64,000 nucleotides of DNA from Sinomicrobium weinanense. GTDB taxonomy: Bacteria > Bacteroidota > Bacteroidia > Flavobacteriales > Flavobacteriaceae. The position numbers and the translations under genes are program-made. The notes beneath the pieces are model-generated. The model did no database searches. It had not been told where the DNA came from and saw nothing but the letters and a program-made list of their open reading frames with translations. The stretch lies in the NCBI RefSeq assembly GCF_018863395.1, contig NZ_JAHKRR010000002.1, positions 797,896-861,895 on the forward strand, read 5' to 3'. Shown here piece after piece: positions 43,881-51,785 of the stretch (positions are counted from its first letter, which is position 1; the number at the start of each line of letters is the position of its first letter).

Positions 43881-44420
43881 TTATACCTTTCTGTATGCTT
43901 TTAACAGCTCCCGGAGCTTCTTTTTCCCCCGGAAGAGCAATGTCCTGGAGTTTACTTCCGTTATACCCAGTATTTCCGATATTTCTTCATGGTCATAACC
44001 TTCCACCAGGAAAAGCATGGTCACATACCTGCTGCCTTCGGGCAATTGTTCCATAGCGCCGGCTATCATTTTCGGACTAAGGCTGTTTTCTACCATCCAT
44101 CCCTCCGTTTCTTCCCCGGAGATCTCCGGGAATACATCTTCTACGGACAGCAGCCGTTCCTTTTCTCTTTTTATCCGGTCCAGGCAATTATTGATAACAA
44201 TGCGTTTGAGCCATGCCCCGAAAGCGATTTCCTGCCTGTACTGGTGCAGTTTCCGGAAAGCCTTGATAAAGGCCTCCTGGACCACATCTTCTGCATCTTC
44301 CCTGTTATGCAGGTAGCGTCTGGCCACACAGAACATGGCGTCGCAATATTGCCTGTACAGCTTTAATTGCGCCCTGCGATCGTTATTCTTACATTTTTCA
44401 ACAAGGTCTGTCTGGAGCAT
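43881..44420 (-). CDS. ECF RNA polymerase sigma factor
   Basis: 179-residue ECF sigma factor. Region 2: RRYLHNREDAEDVVQEAFIK and FGAWLKRIVINNCLDRIKR; region 4: LPEGSRYVTMLFLVEGYDHEEISEILGITEVNSRTLLFRGKKKL in several blocks. No C-terminal extension, unlike the ECF41 factor at 12842. Cotranscribed with a membrane anti-sigma-like gene and a DUF4097-like exported protein. The target promoter cannot be read here. Confidence 0.94.
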   Translation of the reverse strand: MLQTDLVEKCKNNDRRAQLKLYRQYCDAMFCVARRYLHNREDAEDVVQEAFIKAFRKLHQYRQEIAFGAWLKRIVINNCLDRIKREKERLLSVEDVFPEISGEETEGWMVENSLSPKMIAGAMEQLPEGSRYVTMLFLVEGYDHEEISEILGITEVNSRTLLFRGKKKLRELLKAYRKV

Positions 44421-44707
44421 TCCGGCCGGTTTGTACTGTTATTTGAACTGATTAACTTTATAGATGCACTAAACATCCGTCATCAATCTTAAAAGCCCCG
44501 TAGCTTTCATCTTTATAGACGACACAAAATATTCTATGTTGCAATTTTTCGAAAATTTTATACTTTTACTCCAGAAAAGATATGTAAAAAACGGTAAAAT
44601 TGTTCAAAATATCTTCACAACACACTCAAAAACAACATTTTAACACCAAATTATCTTTTCATCAAAAAACGGACTTCTCTTTCTTATGAAAAATTTAACA
44701 ATAAGGA
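44421..44707. other. AT-rich spacer between ECF sigma and tetR genes
   Basis: Together with the tetR promoter this is a 341-bp stretch without a gene. It is AT-rich (many A runs at 44580-44700). An isolated ATAGACGAC half of the TetR operator motif occurs at ~44514-44522. The upstream promoter of the minus-strand sigma operon should lie here but no clear TAnnTTTG match was found. Confidence 0.5.
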
Positions 44708-44740
44708 TTTGCAATTTATAGACGACCGGTCATATATTTG
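44708..44740 (+). promoter_or_regulatory. tetR promoter with overlapping operator
   Basis: TTTG (44708-44711), 21 bp, TATATTTG (44733-44740): full match to the Bacteroidota consensus. The operator GACGACCGGTC (44721-44731) lies between the two boxes, an arrangement expected for repression by steric block. Confidence 0.75.
44721..44731. promoter_or_regulatory. TetR operator, site 1
   Basis: TAGACGACCGGTCAT with the 8-bp palindrome GACCGGTC at its core. The same 15-base sequence occurs only once more here, at 45378-45392 ahead of the efflux genes. Palindromes of this GACCRGTC type are typical for LmrA/QacR-like TetR repressors. Confidence 0.75.
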
Positions 44741-44761
44741 CTCTGTCAAATTGAAGTAGCT

Positions 44762-45358
44762 TTGCCAATATCTGTAAAACATAAAGAAAAAACCACACTT
44801 CTTCTGGACAAGGGATTAGAATTACTTTGGTCCAGGGGATACAATGGTACCAGTGTTAACGATATTGTCAAGATAGCCGACGTTCCTAAAGGTTCTTTTT
44901 ATTTTTATTTTGACTCCAAGGAAGATTTTGCCGTTAAGGCGCTCAACAGGTACTATACCCTGAAAAGGGAAGCCACAGCCGAAATGCTGGAAAACGAGTT
45001 GGTCTCCCCGGCCCAGAGGCTCTACGATTATTACGACAGGCGGGTTACCATAATGAAAGAGCAACTAAAGTGCACCCTGGGTTGTATGGCCTGTAATATT
45101 GGCAACGAAATGGCAGAGCACAGTGAAAAGATACGTCTTACGGTTGTAAACCATGAAAAAACAATAAGACGGCAGATCATCGATGTTGTGGTAGCCGCTC
45201 AAATAAATGAAGAAATAGACCATACCATCGACCCCGGTAAAATTGTGGCATTTATCGAAGACGCCTTTAAGGGCATGCTGACTTCCATGAAAGCAACCCA
45301 AAGTGCGGAACCCCTGGATAATTTTTTATTCTTTTTGAGAACCCTCATACTGAAATAA
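44762..45358 (+). CDS. TetR/AcrR family transcriptional repressor
   Basis: About 198 residues: HTH at the N-terminus (GYNGTSVNDIVKIADVPKGSFYFYFDSKEDF) and a ligand-binding helical domain with KCTLGCMACNIGNEMAEHS. No ATG fits. TTG 44762 is proposed as start (MPISVKHKEKTT), 21 bp after the -7 box; TTG 44738 is excluded because it lies within the -7 box TATATTTG. It should repress itself and the RND pump through the two identical operators. The inducer is unknown; the extra cysteines (KCTLGCMAC) could suggest a thiol-reactive signal. Confidence 0.9.
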   Translation: MPISVKHKEKTTLLLDKGLELLWSRGYNGTSVNDIVKIADVPKGSFYFYFDSKEDFAVKALNRYYTLKREATAEMLENELVSPAQRLYDYYDRRVTIMKEQLKCTLGCMACNIGNEMAEHSEKIRLTVVNHEKTIRRQIIDVVVAAQINEEIDHTIDPGKIVAFIEDAFKGMLTSMKATQSAEPLDNFLFFLRTLILK

Positions 45359-45379
45359 AATTTTTTTACACCTTTAGTA

Positions 45380-45390
45380 GACGACCGGTC
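45380..45390. promoter_or_regulatory. TetR operator, site 2 (efflux operon)
   Basis: GACGACCGGTC within TAGACGACCGGTCAT, identical to site 1 over 15 bases, 22 bp after the tetR stop and 300 bp before the first efflux gene. A well-formed TAnnTTTG box is missing next to it (the sequence reads CATTTTTA). Confidence 0.75.
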
Positions 45391-45429
45391 ATTTTTAAAA
45401 ACAAACACCAAACTAAATCCAAAAGCGCT

Positions 45430-45468
45430 ATGAAACATTCTGCATCAACTACCTGTAACGTTTTGTAA
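45430..45468 (+). other. 12-codon mini-ORF in efflux leader
   Basis: ATG AAA CAT TCT ... encodes MKHSASTTCNVL. The sequence before it (GCGCTATGAAA) resembles the start of the adaptor gene at 45690 (ACGCTATGAAA). It may be a leader peptide or a remnant of an earlier gene start now separated by the ECF41-type segment. Not claimed as a functional gene. Confidence 0.3.
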
Positions 45469-45488
45469 TTCTGAAAAACACTTCATGG

Positions 45489-45515
45489 TGTCACGTTTCT
45501 TCCTGAGTATTTGTC
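45489..45515 (+). promoter_or_regulatory. ECF41-type promoter of the RND efflux operon
   Basis: TGTCACG (45489-45495), 16 bp, TGTC (45512-45515). Same form and spacing as the promoters of the ECF41 sigma and CMD genes 32-33 kb away. The surrounding segment 45487-45556 is about 90% identical (7 differences in 70) to the CMD leader. It points to the efflux genes. Confidence 0.75.
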
Positions 45516-45543
45516 TTTATAACAAATCGTAAAAACAAATATC

Positions 45544-45621
45544 GTGGAAAGGACCAGTACTGTATTAACACCTGTTGTGGTATTCACAGAACGAACAACA
45601 TTCATCAAAAATCATCCGTAA
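45544..45621 (+). pseudogene. Remnant CMD gene start / 25-codon leader ORF
   Basis: GTG followed by GAAAGGACCAGT encodes MERTS, matching MERIS of the CMD protein at 12783, with the same leader in front. After five codons the similarity ends; the frame continues as TVLTPVVVFTERTTFIKNHP and stops at 45619-45621. This is best read as the 5' remnant of a duplicated CMD gene. It could be translated as a leader peptide ahead of the hairpin at 45648-45676. Confidence 0.5.
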
Positions 45622-45647
45622 ACCAAAGAGAGGAAAGAAAGAGCGTT

Positions 45648-45676
45648 CCGGAAATTTTTATTCCGGTACTTTTTTT
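45648..45676 (+). terminator. Terminator/attenuator-like hairpin in efflux leader
   Basis: CCGGAA (45648-45653), loop ATTTTTA, TTCCGG (45661-45666), then after three bases seven T (45670-45676). It is 27 bp after the mini-ORF stop and only 13 bp before the adaptor ATG. The stem is short, so termination is probably partial; it may act as an attenuator. Confidence 0.55.
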
Positions 45677-45689
45677 CAACAACAACGCT

Positions 45690-46877
45690 ATGAAAAAACA
45701 CAATTATTTCAGCGCAGGGATTCTTTTATCCCTATCCCTGCTGACCATTTCGACTATAGTATCGTGCAGCAACAGCAATGCAGCCGAGCAGGGGCCACAG
45801 GCCCTGACAGCCCCTTATATTGTGCCATCCACAGAAAAGATCACTGACTGGAGCGAATATATAGGCCGGTTTGAAGCCTCAGAACGTGTAGAAGTCCGTT
45901 CCCGTGTTAATGGTTACATCCAATCGGTCAATTTCCGTGACGGGGATATCGTGAAAAAGGGACAAACCCTTTTTGTCATCGATCAACGCCCGTTCTATAC
46001 GGCACTAAAACAGGCCGAAGCTGACAAATTGCAAGCCCAAGCCGATCTTCACCGTACAGAGAGTGACTACGAGCGTATTGCTTCTGTCCAGGATTCCAGG
46101 GCCGTATCGGCCGAAGAGGTAGAGCAGCGCAAACAGATCGCCAAATCTGCGGAGGCACGGCTTATGGCCGCCAATGCCAGATTGGCCGAAGCTCAGCTCA
46201 ATCTAAGCTATACAGAGGTTAAGGCGCCCATTACCGGGAAGATCAGTATAGATTTTGTAAACCCCGGAAACTACATTACCGGAGGTGCTGCAAATGCTAC
46301 TTTACTGACCACTGTCCTGGCCGTAGATCCCATTCACTTCTATTTTGAAGGGAATGAAGATGACTTTCTGAAGTTTCACGCTTCGCCTTCTCCGGAGGGA
46401 AATACGACGGCCATGCAAAAACCCGTGGTAGTGAAACTCTCTTCTGAGGACAATTATTCCCGTAAAGGGTATATGGATTTCGTGGATAACGAGATCAGGC
46501 GGAATACCGGGACCATCCGCGGCCGTGCCGTTTTCAAGAACCCGGACATGCAGCTCGAAGCCGGGATGTTTGGCCGCCTTCGCCTGCTGGAAGAGACAAA
46601 GACCGATGCCATCCTCATTCCCGAAGACGCCATAAGCAGTAGCCAGTCGCAAAAGATCGTGTATACCATCGGTGCCGATAGCACCGTACAGGTAAAGCCC
46701 GTAAGGCTGGGAAAACTCTATCGTGAAAAATACAGGATCATTACCGGCGGCCTCACCACGGACGACCGGATCATTACAGGGAATCTCCTGAAGGTAAGGC
46801 CCGGAATGAAAGTCCTGCCCGAACAGCAATCCTTTGCTGTTGCCCCGCAGGACACCCTTTCCATAGCCTCGCGTTAG
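45690..46877 (+). CDS. RND efflux periplasmic adaptor (AcrA/MexA family)
   Basis: 395-residue membrane-fusion protein. Signal sequence with lipobox IVSC (about residues 23-26). The lipoyl half-motifs RVEVRSRVNGYIQSVNFRDGDIV and LNLSYTEVKAPITGKIS flank a coiled-coil hairpin (~100-165), followed by beta-barrel and membrane-proximal domains (GMFGRLRLLEE, GLTTDDRIITG). Links the inner-membrane pump to the outer-membrane channel. First gene of a three-gene operon; the leader carries a TetR operator, an ECF41-type promoter and an attenuator-like hairpin. Confidence 0.95.
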   Translation: MKKHNYFSAGILLSLSLLTISTIVSCSNSNAAEQGPQALTAPYIVPSTEKITDWSEYIGRFEASERVEVRSRVNGYIQSVNFRDGDIVKKGQTLFVIDQRPFYTALKQAEADKLQAQADLHRTESDYERIASVQDSRAVSAEEVEQRKQIAKSAEARLMAANARLAEAQLNLSYTEVKAPITGKISIDFVNPGNYITGGAANATLLTTVLAVDPIHFYFEGNEDDFLKFHASPSPEGNTTAMQKPVVVKLSSEDNYSRKGYMDFVDNEIRRNTGTIRGRAVFKNPDMQLEAGMFGRLRLLEETKTDAILIPEDAISSSQSQKIVYTIGADSTVQVKPVRLGKLYREKYRIITGGLTTDDRIITGNLLKVRPGMKVLPEQQSFAVAPQDTLSIASR

Positions 46878-46901
46878 ATAATGCCCTACATACTATTTTT
46901 C

Positions 46902-46940
46902 TGTCTCTCTCCCGGTAGTGAAAATACCGGGGGAAAGACA
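46902..46940 (+). other. Hairpin between adaptor and pump genes
   Basis: CCCGGTA (46911-46917), loop GTGAAAA, TACCGGG (46925-46931), extended by partly paired flanks TGTCTCTCT and GGAAAGACA. No T-run. In the 165-bp spacer of the efflux operon it may be an RNA-processing or stability element. Confidence 0.6.
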
Positions 46941-47042
46941 TTTTATTACCTGGTTTCAAAACCGTCCATTACCAACAGATGGAAAGACCTCTGCAGCGCA
47001 CAGGCCCTTTAAGTCTCTCCATTTCAAAAAGCAACAAAACAC

Positions 47043-50000
47043 ATGAAATTCAGTCACACTTTTATAAAAAGGCCGATCTTATCTATCGTCATCTCCATTA
47101 TACTGATGATCATTGGAGGGCTGGCCTATTTTACGCTTCCCATATCGCAATACCCGGATGTAGCGCCTCCCACTGTAGTGATCAGGGCTACTTATCCCGG
47201 AGCGAGTGCGGAAACCATTTCCAAAACTGTTGCCACTCCCCTGGAACAGGAGATAAACGGAGTAGAAGGCATGATCTATATGTTTTCCCAGGCCACCAAC
47301 GACGGTGCCCTTGAAGTCACTGTATCCTTTGAACAGGGAGTGGATGTAGATAACGCCCAGGTCCTCGTACAAAACCGGGTAGCCATCGCCGAGCCCCGCC
47401 TGCCCGAACAGGTACGGCGGCTCGGGGTCACCACGGAAAAGAGCTCTCCCGACCTGATGATGGTTGTTCACATGATATCACCTGACAATACCTATGACCA
47501 GACCTATCTGGCCAATTACGCCAACTTCCAGATCATAGACCGCCTGTCGCGTATAGACGGAATAGGTGCGGTAAGAATGTTCGGGGGCGATGAGTATTCG
47601 ATGAGGATATGGCTCAATCCCGACCTGATCGCTACTATGGATATGACCCCGAATGAGATCCTCGCGGCCCTGCGTTCCCAGAACATTCAAATAGCAGGCG
47701 GAACGCTGAACCAGCAGCCGCTGACCACCCAGAATGCTTTTGAGATCAATGTACAGACCCAGGGAAGGCTCCAGACCATCGAAGAATTTGAGAATATCAT
47801 AGTTCGAAATGGCGAGCAGGGAGAACTGGTACGGGTTAAAGACATAGGCCGGGTAGAGCTCGGTGCAGCCAGTTATGCCACTAAAGGATACCTCAGTGAA
47901 TATCCCGCTGTGGCCCTCCCCATCTTTCAGCGGCCGGGAACCAATGCCCTGGAAACCGCCGACGCCATAAAAGCCACGATGAAAGAGGCCGCAAAGGATT
48001 TTCCAAAAGGTATAGAATACCGTATTGCTTATAACCCCACCGAATTTATACAACAGTCCATTGACGAAGTGGGACACACCATATACGAGGCCGTATTCCT
48101 GGTCGTACTTGTTATTATCCTGTTCCTGCAAACCTGGCGTGCTGCCATTATACCCATCCTGGCTATCCCGGTATCGCTTATAGGAACATTTGCCGTAATG
48201 CAGGGGCTTGGATATTCCCTGAATTACCTGACCCTTTTCGGGCTGGTTCTCGCCATTGGTATCGTAGTGGATGATGCCATCGTCGTCGTGGAGAACATGG
48301 AACGGAACCTCCGGGAAGGCATGAGTGTAAAAAAGGCGGCAAGGAAAACCATGAACGAAGTAGGTGGAGCGCTTATAGCAATGGGGTTGGTCCTGGTGGC
48401 TGTATTTTTGCCTACCGCATTCCTCGAAGGGATCAGCGGGCAGTTCTACAGCCAGTTCGGGGTAACCATTGCCGTGGCTACCGTGATCTCCGTTTTTGTT
48501 TCCCTGAGCCTGAGCCCTGCCATTGCAGCCATCGTTATGAAAAAGCACAAGGAAGAAGAACACAAGCCATCGGCCACCACGGCAAAACTGGGCTTTGTCC
48601 CCAAATTCTTTGCCGGTTTTAACCGCCTTATGGATTGGCTGTCCCTGCGTTACGGACAATTAACCTCCAAATTTATCCATGCAAGGCGATGGGTGCTTGT
48701 CGTATACGCCGGACTTATCCTCCTCACCGTATTTGCATTCTACAGTGTGCCTACCGGATTTATTCCGGCACAGGACCAAGGGTATTTTATTTCGGTGATA
48801 CAACTGCCGCCGGGTTCTTCCCTGGAAAGGACTGACAAAGTGGTAAAAAGAGCTATCGACAGCGTGCTGACCATAGACGGGATCAGCGATGCCGTGGCCT
48901 TTACCGGTTTTGATGCCGCTTCCTTTACCAACTCGTCCAATGCAGGCGTTATATTTCCGGTATTGGAAGATTTTCAGACCAGGAAATCCAAAGGTATTTC
49001 CTATGCCAATATCCAGGCCCAACTAAACAGCAAGCTCGGCGTTTTCAAAGATGCATTTGTAGTGAACATTACACCTCCGCCCGTAAGGGGTATCGGTAAT
49101 GCCGGAGGGTTTAAACTGATGCTTCAGGACAAAAGTGACCTGGGAAGCCAGCAATTGTTGCAATCCGGCTATGAACTTATGGCCGCAGCCAATGCAGACC
49201 CCGTACTTTCTGACGTGTTCACATTTTTCAACACGAGTTCACCACAATTGTTCTTTGACCTCGACAAGGAACGTGCCCAAAAACTGGGAATACCGATAGA
49301 AGAGATCTCCAGTGCCATAGAAGTATACCTGGGATCTGCATTTGTCAATGATTTTAACCTGCTGGGAAAAACCTTCCGGGTGACTGCCCAGGCCGACGGG
49401 GATTACAGATATGGCCCCGAAGACCTTACCCGTATCCGCGTGAAGAACAAGAACAACGACATGATACCTCTCGGGGCCATAGGAGAGCTCAAGGATATTT
49501 CCGGACCGTCGCGGGTTCCCCGTTATAACCTCTACCCCGCCCTGGGGCTTACCGGGAACGCCTCACCGGGATACAGTTCCGGAGAAGCCCTGGAAGCCAT
49601 GGAGCGCCTGGCAGAGCAAACCCTGCCCGATGGGATTGACTACGAGTGGACAGATATAGCCTATCAGCAGAAAAAATCCGGAAATACAGCGGGTATTGCC
49701 TTCGCCCTGGCCGTGTTGTTTGTCTTTTTACTGCTGGCCGCCCAATACGAAAGCTGGGTACTTCCCCTTGCGGTGATCCTTATCGTGCCCATGTGTCTGC
49801 TCTCCGCCATGCTCGGGGTAGGCATCGCCGGAATGGACAACAATATCCTCACCCAGATAGGGCTGGTAGTGCTGGTAGGACTTGCCAGTAAGAACGCCAT
49901 CCTTATCGTGGAGTTTGCCAAACAGCTCGAAGACCAGGGGTATGCCCTTGAAGAAGCAGCCAAAGAAGCAGCAAGGCTCCGCCTTCGCCCCATACTGATG

Positions 50001-50204
50001 ACGGCATTTGCCTTTATCCTCGGTGTAGTGCCACTGGTGCTCGCATCGGGTGCAGGGGCCGAAATGAGGCGATCATTAGGTACAGCAGTATTCAGCGGTA
50101 TGCTGGGAGTGACCTTTTTCGGACTGCTCTTTACTCCCGTATTCTATGTACTGTGCAGAAAAATAGCTGTCAAAAAAACAAAAACTATCGACGTAAAAGC
50201 ATAA
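47043..50204 (+). CDS. RND multidrug efflux pump (HAE1/AcrB family)
   Basis: 1053-residue inner-membrane proton/drug antiporter with 12 predicted helices and two large periplasmic loops. N-terminus SHTFIKRPILSIVISIILMI. The helix-4 acidic pair essential for proton transfer is seen in LAIGIVVDDAIVVVENMERN, and the C-terminal block LTQIGLVVLVGLASKNAILIVEFA is typical of HAE1 pumps. Full length. Substrates cannot be predicted in detail. Eight bp separate it from the channel gene. Confidence 0.97.
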   Translation: MKFSHTFIKRPILSIVISIILMIIGGLAYFTLPISQYPDVAPPTVVIRATYPGASAETISKTVATPLEQEINGVEGMIYMFSQATNDGALEVTVSFEQGVDVDNAQVLVQNRVAIAEPRLPEQVRRLGVTTEKSSPDLMMVVHMISPDNTYDQTYLANYANFQIIDRLSRIDGIGAVRMFGGDEYSMRIWLNPDLIATMDMTPNEILAALRSQNIQIAGGTLNQQPLTTQNAFEINVQTQGRLQTIEEFENIIVRNGEQGELVRVKDIGRVELGAASYATKGYLSEYPAVALPIFQRPGTNALETADAIKATMKEAAKDFPKGIEYRIAYNPTEFIQQSIDEVGHTIYEAVFLVVLVIILFLQTWRAAIIPILAIPVSLIGTFAVMQGLGYSLNYLTLFGLVLAIGIVVDDAIVVVENMERNLREGMSVKKAARKTMNEVGGALIAMGLVLVAVFLPTAFLEGISGQFYSQFGVTIAVATVISVFVSLSLSPAIAAIVMKKHKEEEHKPSATTAKLGFVPKFFAGFNRLMDWLSLRYGQLTSKFIHARRWVLVVYAGLILLTVFAFYSVPTGFIPAQDQGYFISVIQLPPGSSLERTDKVVKRAIDSVLTIDGISDAVAFTGFDAASFTNSSNAGVIFPVLEDFQTRKSKGISYANIQAQLNSKLGVFKDAFVVNITPPPVRGIGNAGGFKLMLQDKSDLGSQQLLQSGYELMAAANADPVLSDVFTFFNTSSPQLFFDLDKERAQKLGIPIEEISSAIEVYLGSAFVNDFNLLGKTFRVTAQADGDYRYGPEDLTRIRVKNKNNDMIPLGAIGELKDISGPSRVPRYNLYPALGLTGNASPGYSSGEALEAMERLAEQTLPDGIDYEWTDIAYQQKKSGNTAGIAFALAVLFVFLLLAAQYESWVLPLAVILIVPMCLLSAMLGVGIAGMDNNILTQIGLVVLVGLASKNAILIVEFAKQLEDQGYALEEAAKEAARLRLRPILMTAFAFILGVVPLVLASGAGAEMRRSLGTAVFSGMLGVTFFGLLFTPVFYVLCRKIAVKKTKTIDVKA

Positions 50205-50211
50205 TATTAAG

Positions 50212-51645
50212 ATGATCAATTTCTTGAAATACGCAACCCTCACCCTTGCCGGGTGGGTTACCCTGTCTGTACAAGCCCAGGATTCCCTGACAGGCTGGAA
50301 ATGGCAGGATGTTCCCGGGGAAAACGTGGAATTATATATTGGAAACGATACCATTACGGAAAATGCTGTCCCGATAACAGATGTTTCCCCCTGGTGGGAG
50401 GCTTTCGGTTATCCTGCACTGGACAGCCTTGTCCGAAAGGCGATCTCCAATAACGTAGACCTTAAGATCGCCAGGGCCAGGGTAGAACAGGCCAGGGCAA
50501 ACAAACGCATAGCCCTGGCAGAAATGTTCCCTTCCATACGTTTCGAACCTTCATTCGTACGGCAGGAATTCTCGGCAAACCGGCCGAATCCCTTCGGGGG
50601 ACAACTCGGCAGGGCCACACTCAACACCTATGAGCTGCCTCTTACCCTGTCTTACGAACTGGATGTCTTTGGCAAAAACATCAACAATGTAGAAGCCAAT
50701 ACACTGATTTCCGAGGCCAGTGAAGAAGACCGAAAGAATACCCTGCTGAGTGTCACTGCTGAAATTGCCAGGAATTATTTCCTGCTGTTGCAACTCGATG
50801 CGGAAAACGACCTTCTGCAACATACGGAAAAGACTCGGAAGGACAACCTGGAGATCACCTCCACCCGCTACGAAGCCGGACTCGTAAGCCAGATCGACGT
50901 TTTGAGGGCCAAAACAGAACTCTCTTCCGTACAGGTACAGCTCAAAAACAACAGGCAACTCCGGACCGAGATTGAACTGACACTGGCCACACTGGCCGGG
51001 GAAGATGCAAGTACCTTTCACTTACCTCATGGCAAGGTCAGCTATCTTCCTCCTTCTGTGGCTTTCATGGAAAAGGATTCCCTGGCCCTGTCCAGGCCCG
51101 ACCTCAAAGCAGCCAAACTTTTACTGGAATCGTCAGACAAAAAGGTAAGCAGCCAGTGGAAAGAACTCCTGCCCTCCTTCTATCTCAACGGTTCCTATGG
51201 CTACCTGTCCGGTAATACCGATAATCTTATTGAAGATAACGGCAGGACATGGCTCGCAGGCATATCCGCTTCCCTGCCTATTTTTGAAGGCGGGCGAAAA
51301 CGTTCGGAAATTAAACTGAGGCGAAGCGAATTACAGGAAGCCAAAGAAAACTACAATCGCCTTACCCTGGAGTCTTATCGCCAGGTGGAAAATGCCTATG
51401 CCCGGCTGCAATGGGTCCACCGCCAGCTCCTGTCCCAGCAACAATTCGTAGTTGCGGCCAGGGATGCAGCTACCCTGACCAGTGAACGTTATCGCAAAGG
51501 ACTGGTAAACTACATCGACGTGGTGGATGCAGAACGACAGGTCCTCGAAGCCGAGCGCCTCAGTGTACAGCTTTTTGGGCAGGAGCTCACCGGGCGCGTT
51601 ACCCTGATTCAGTCCCTCGGATTGTTTCCTGATAAGCTGGAATAG
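50212..51645 (+). CDS. TolC/OprM-family outer-membrane efflux channel
   Basis: 477-residue outer-membrane factor of the NodT type. Signal peptide MINFLKYATLTLAGWVTLSVQAQ without lipobox Cys, unlike many OprM proteins. Two structural repeats are visible: ALDSLVRKAISNNVDLKIARARVEQARANKR near 75-105, and SRPDLKAAKLLLESSDKK near 290-307. NYIDVVDAERQVLEAERL is near the end. It completes the tripartite pump with the preceding two genes. A terminator follows at 51721-51742. Confidence 0.95.
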   Translation: MINFLKYATLTLAGWVTLSVQAQDSLTGWKWQDVPGENVELYIGNDTITENAVPITDVSPWWEAFGYPALDSLVRKAISNNVDLKIARARVEQARANKRIALAEMFPSIRFEPSFVRQEFSANRPNPFGGQLGRATLNTYELPLTLSYELDVFGKNINNVEANTLISEASEEDRKNTLLSVTAEIARNYFLLLQLDAENDLLQHTEKTRKDNLEITSTRYEAGLVSQIDVLRAKTELSSVQVQLKNNRQLRTEIELTLATLAGEDASTFHLPHGKVSYLPPSVAFMEKDSLALSRPDLKAAKLLLESSDKKVSSQWKELLPSFYLNGSYGYLSGNTDNLIEDNGRTWLAGISASLPIFEGGRKRSEIKLRRSELQEAKENYNRLTLESYRQVENAYARLQWVHRQLLSQQQFVVAARDAATLTSERYRKGLVNYIDVVDAERQVLEAERLSVQLFGQELTGRVTLIQSLGLFPDKLE

Positions 51646-51720
51646 AAAATCCTGATGAGACCCTAAACGGGTATTTATCCCAATCCTCTCTATATATTTC
51701 GTTTTATTTACAACACAGAA

Positions 51721-51742
51721 ACCCTGCAAACGCGGGGTTTTT
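51721..51742 (+). terminator. Intrinsic terminator of the efflux operon
   Basis: ACCCTGC, loop AAAC, GCGGGGT (one T-G pair), followed by TTTT. It ends 43 bp before the galM start chosen here. Confidence 0.8.
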
Positions 51743-51785
51743 GTATTTTAGCTTTCCGATACATATTTTTAAAAAAGCATTTTCG

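Noticed and set aside
44738-44761. TTG 44738 as tetR start
   Set aside because: It lies within the -7 box TATATTTG, so it would be upstream of the transcript start.
45575-45847. 90-codon frame overlapping the efflux adaptor start
   Set aside because: Out of frame with the adaptor gene, crosses the leader hairpin, and has no recognisable features.
47478-48659. 393-codon open frame antisense to the RND pump
   Set aside because: No domain or signal; composition follows the reverse of a conserved pump gene.
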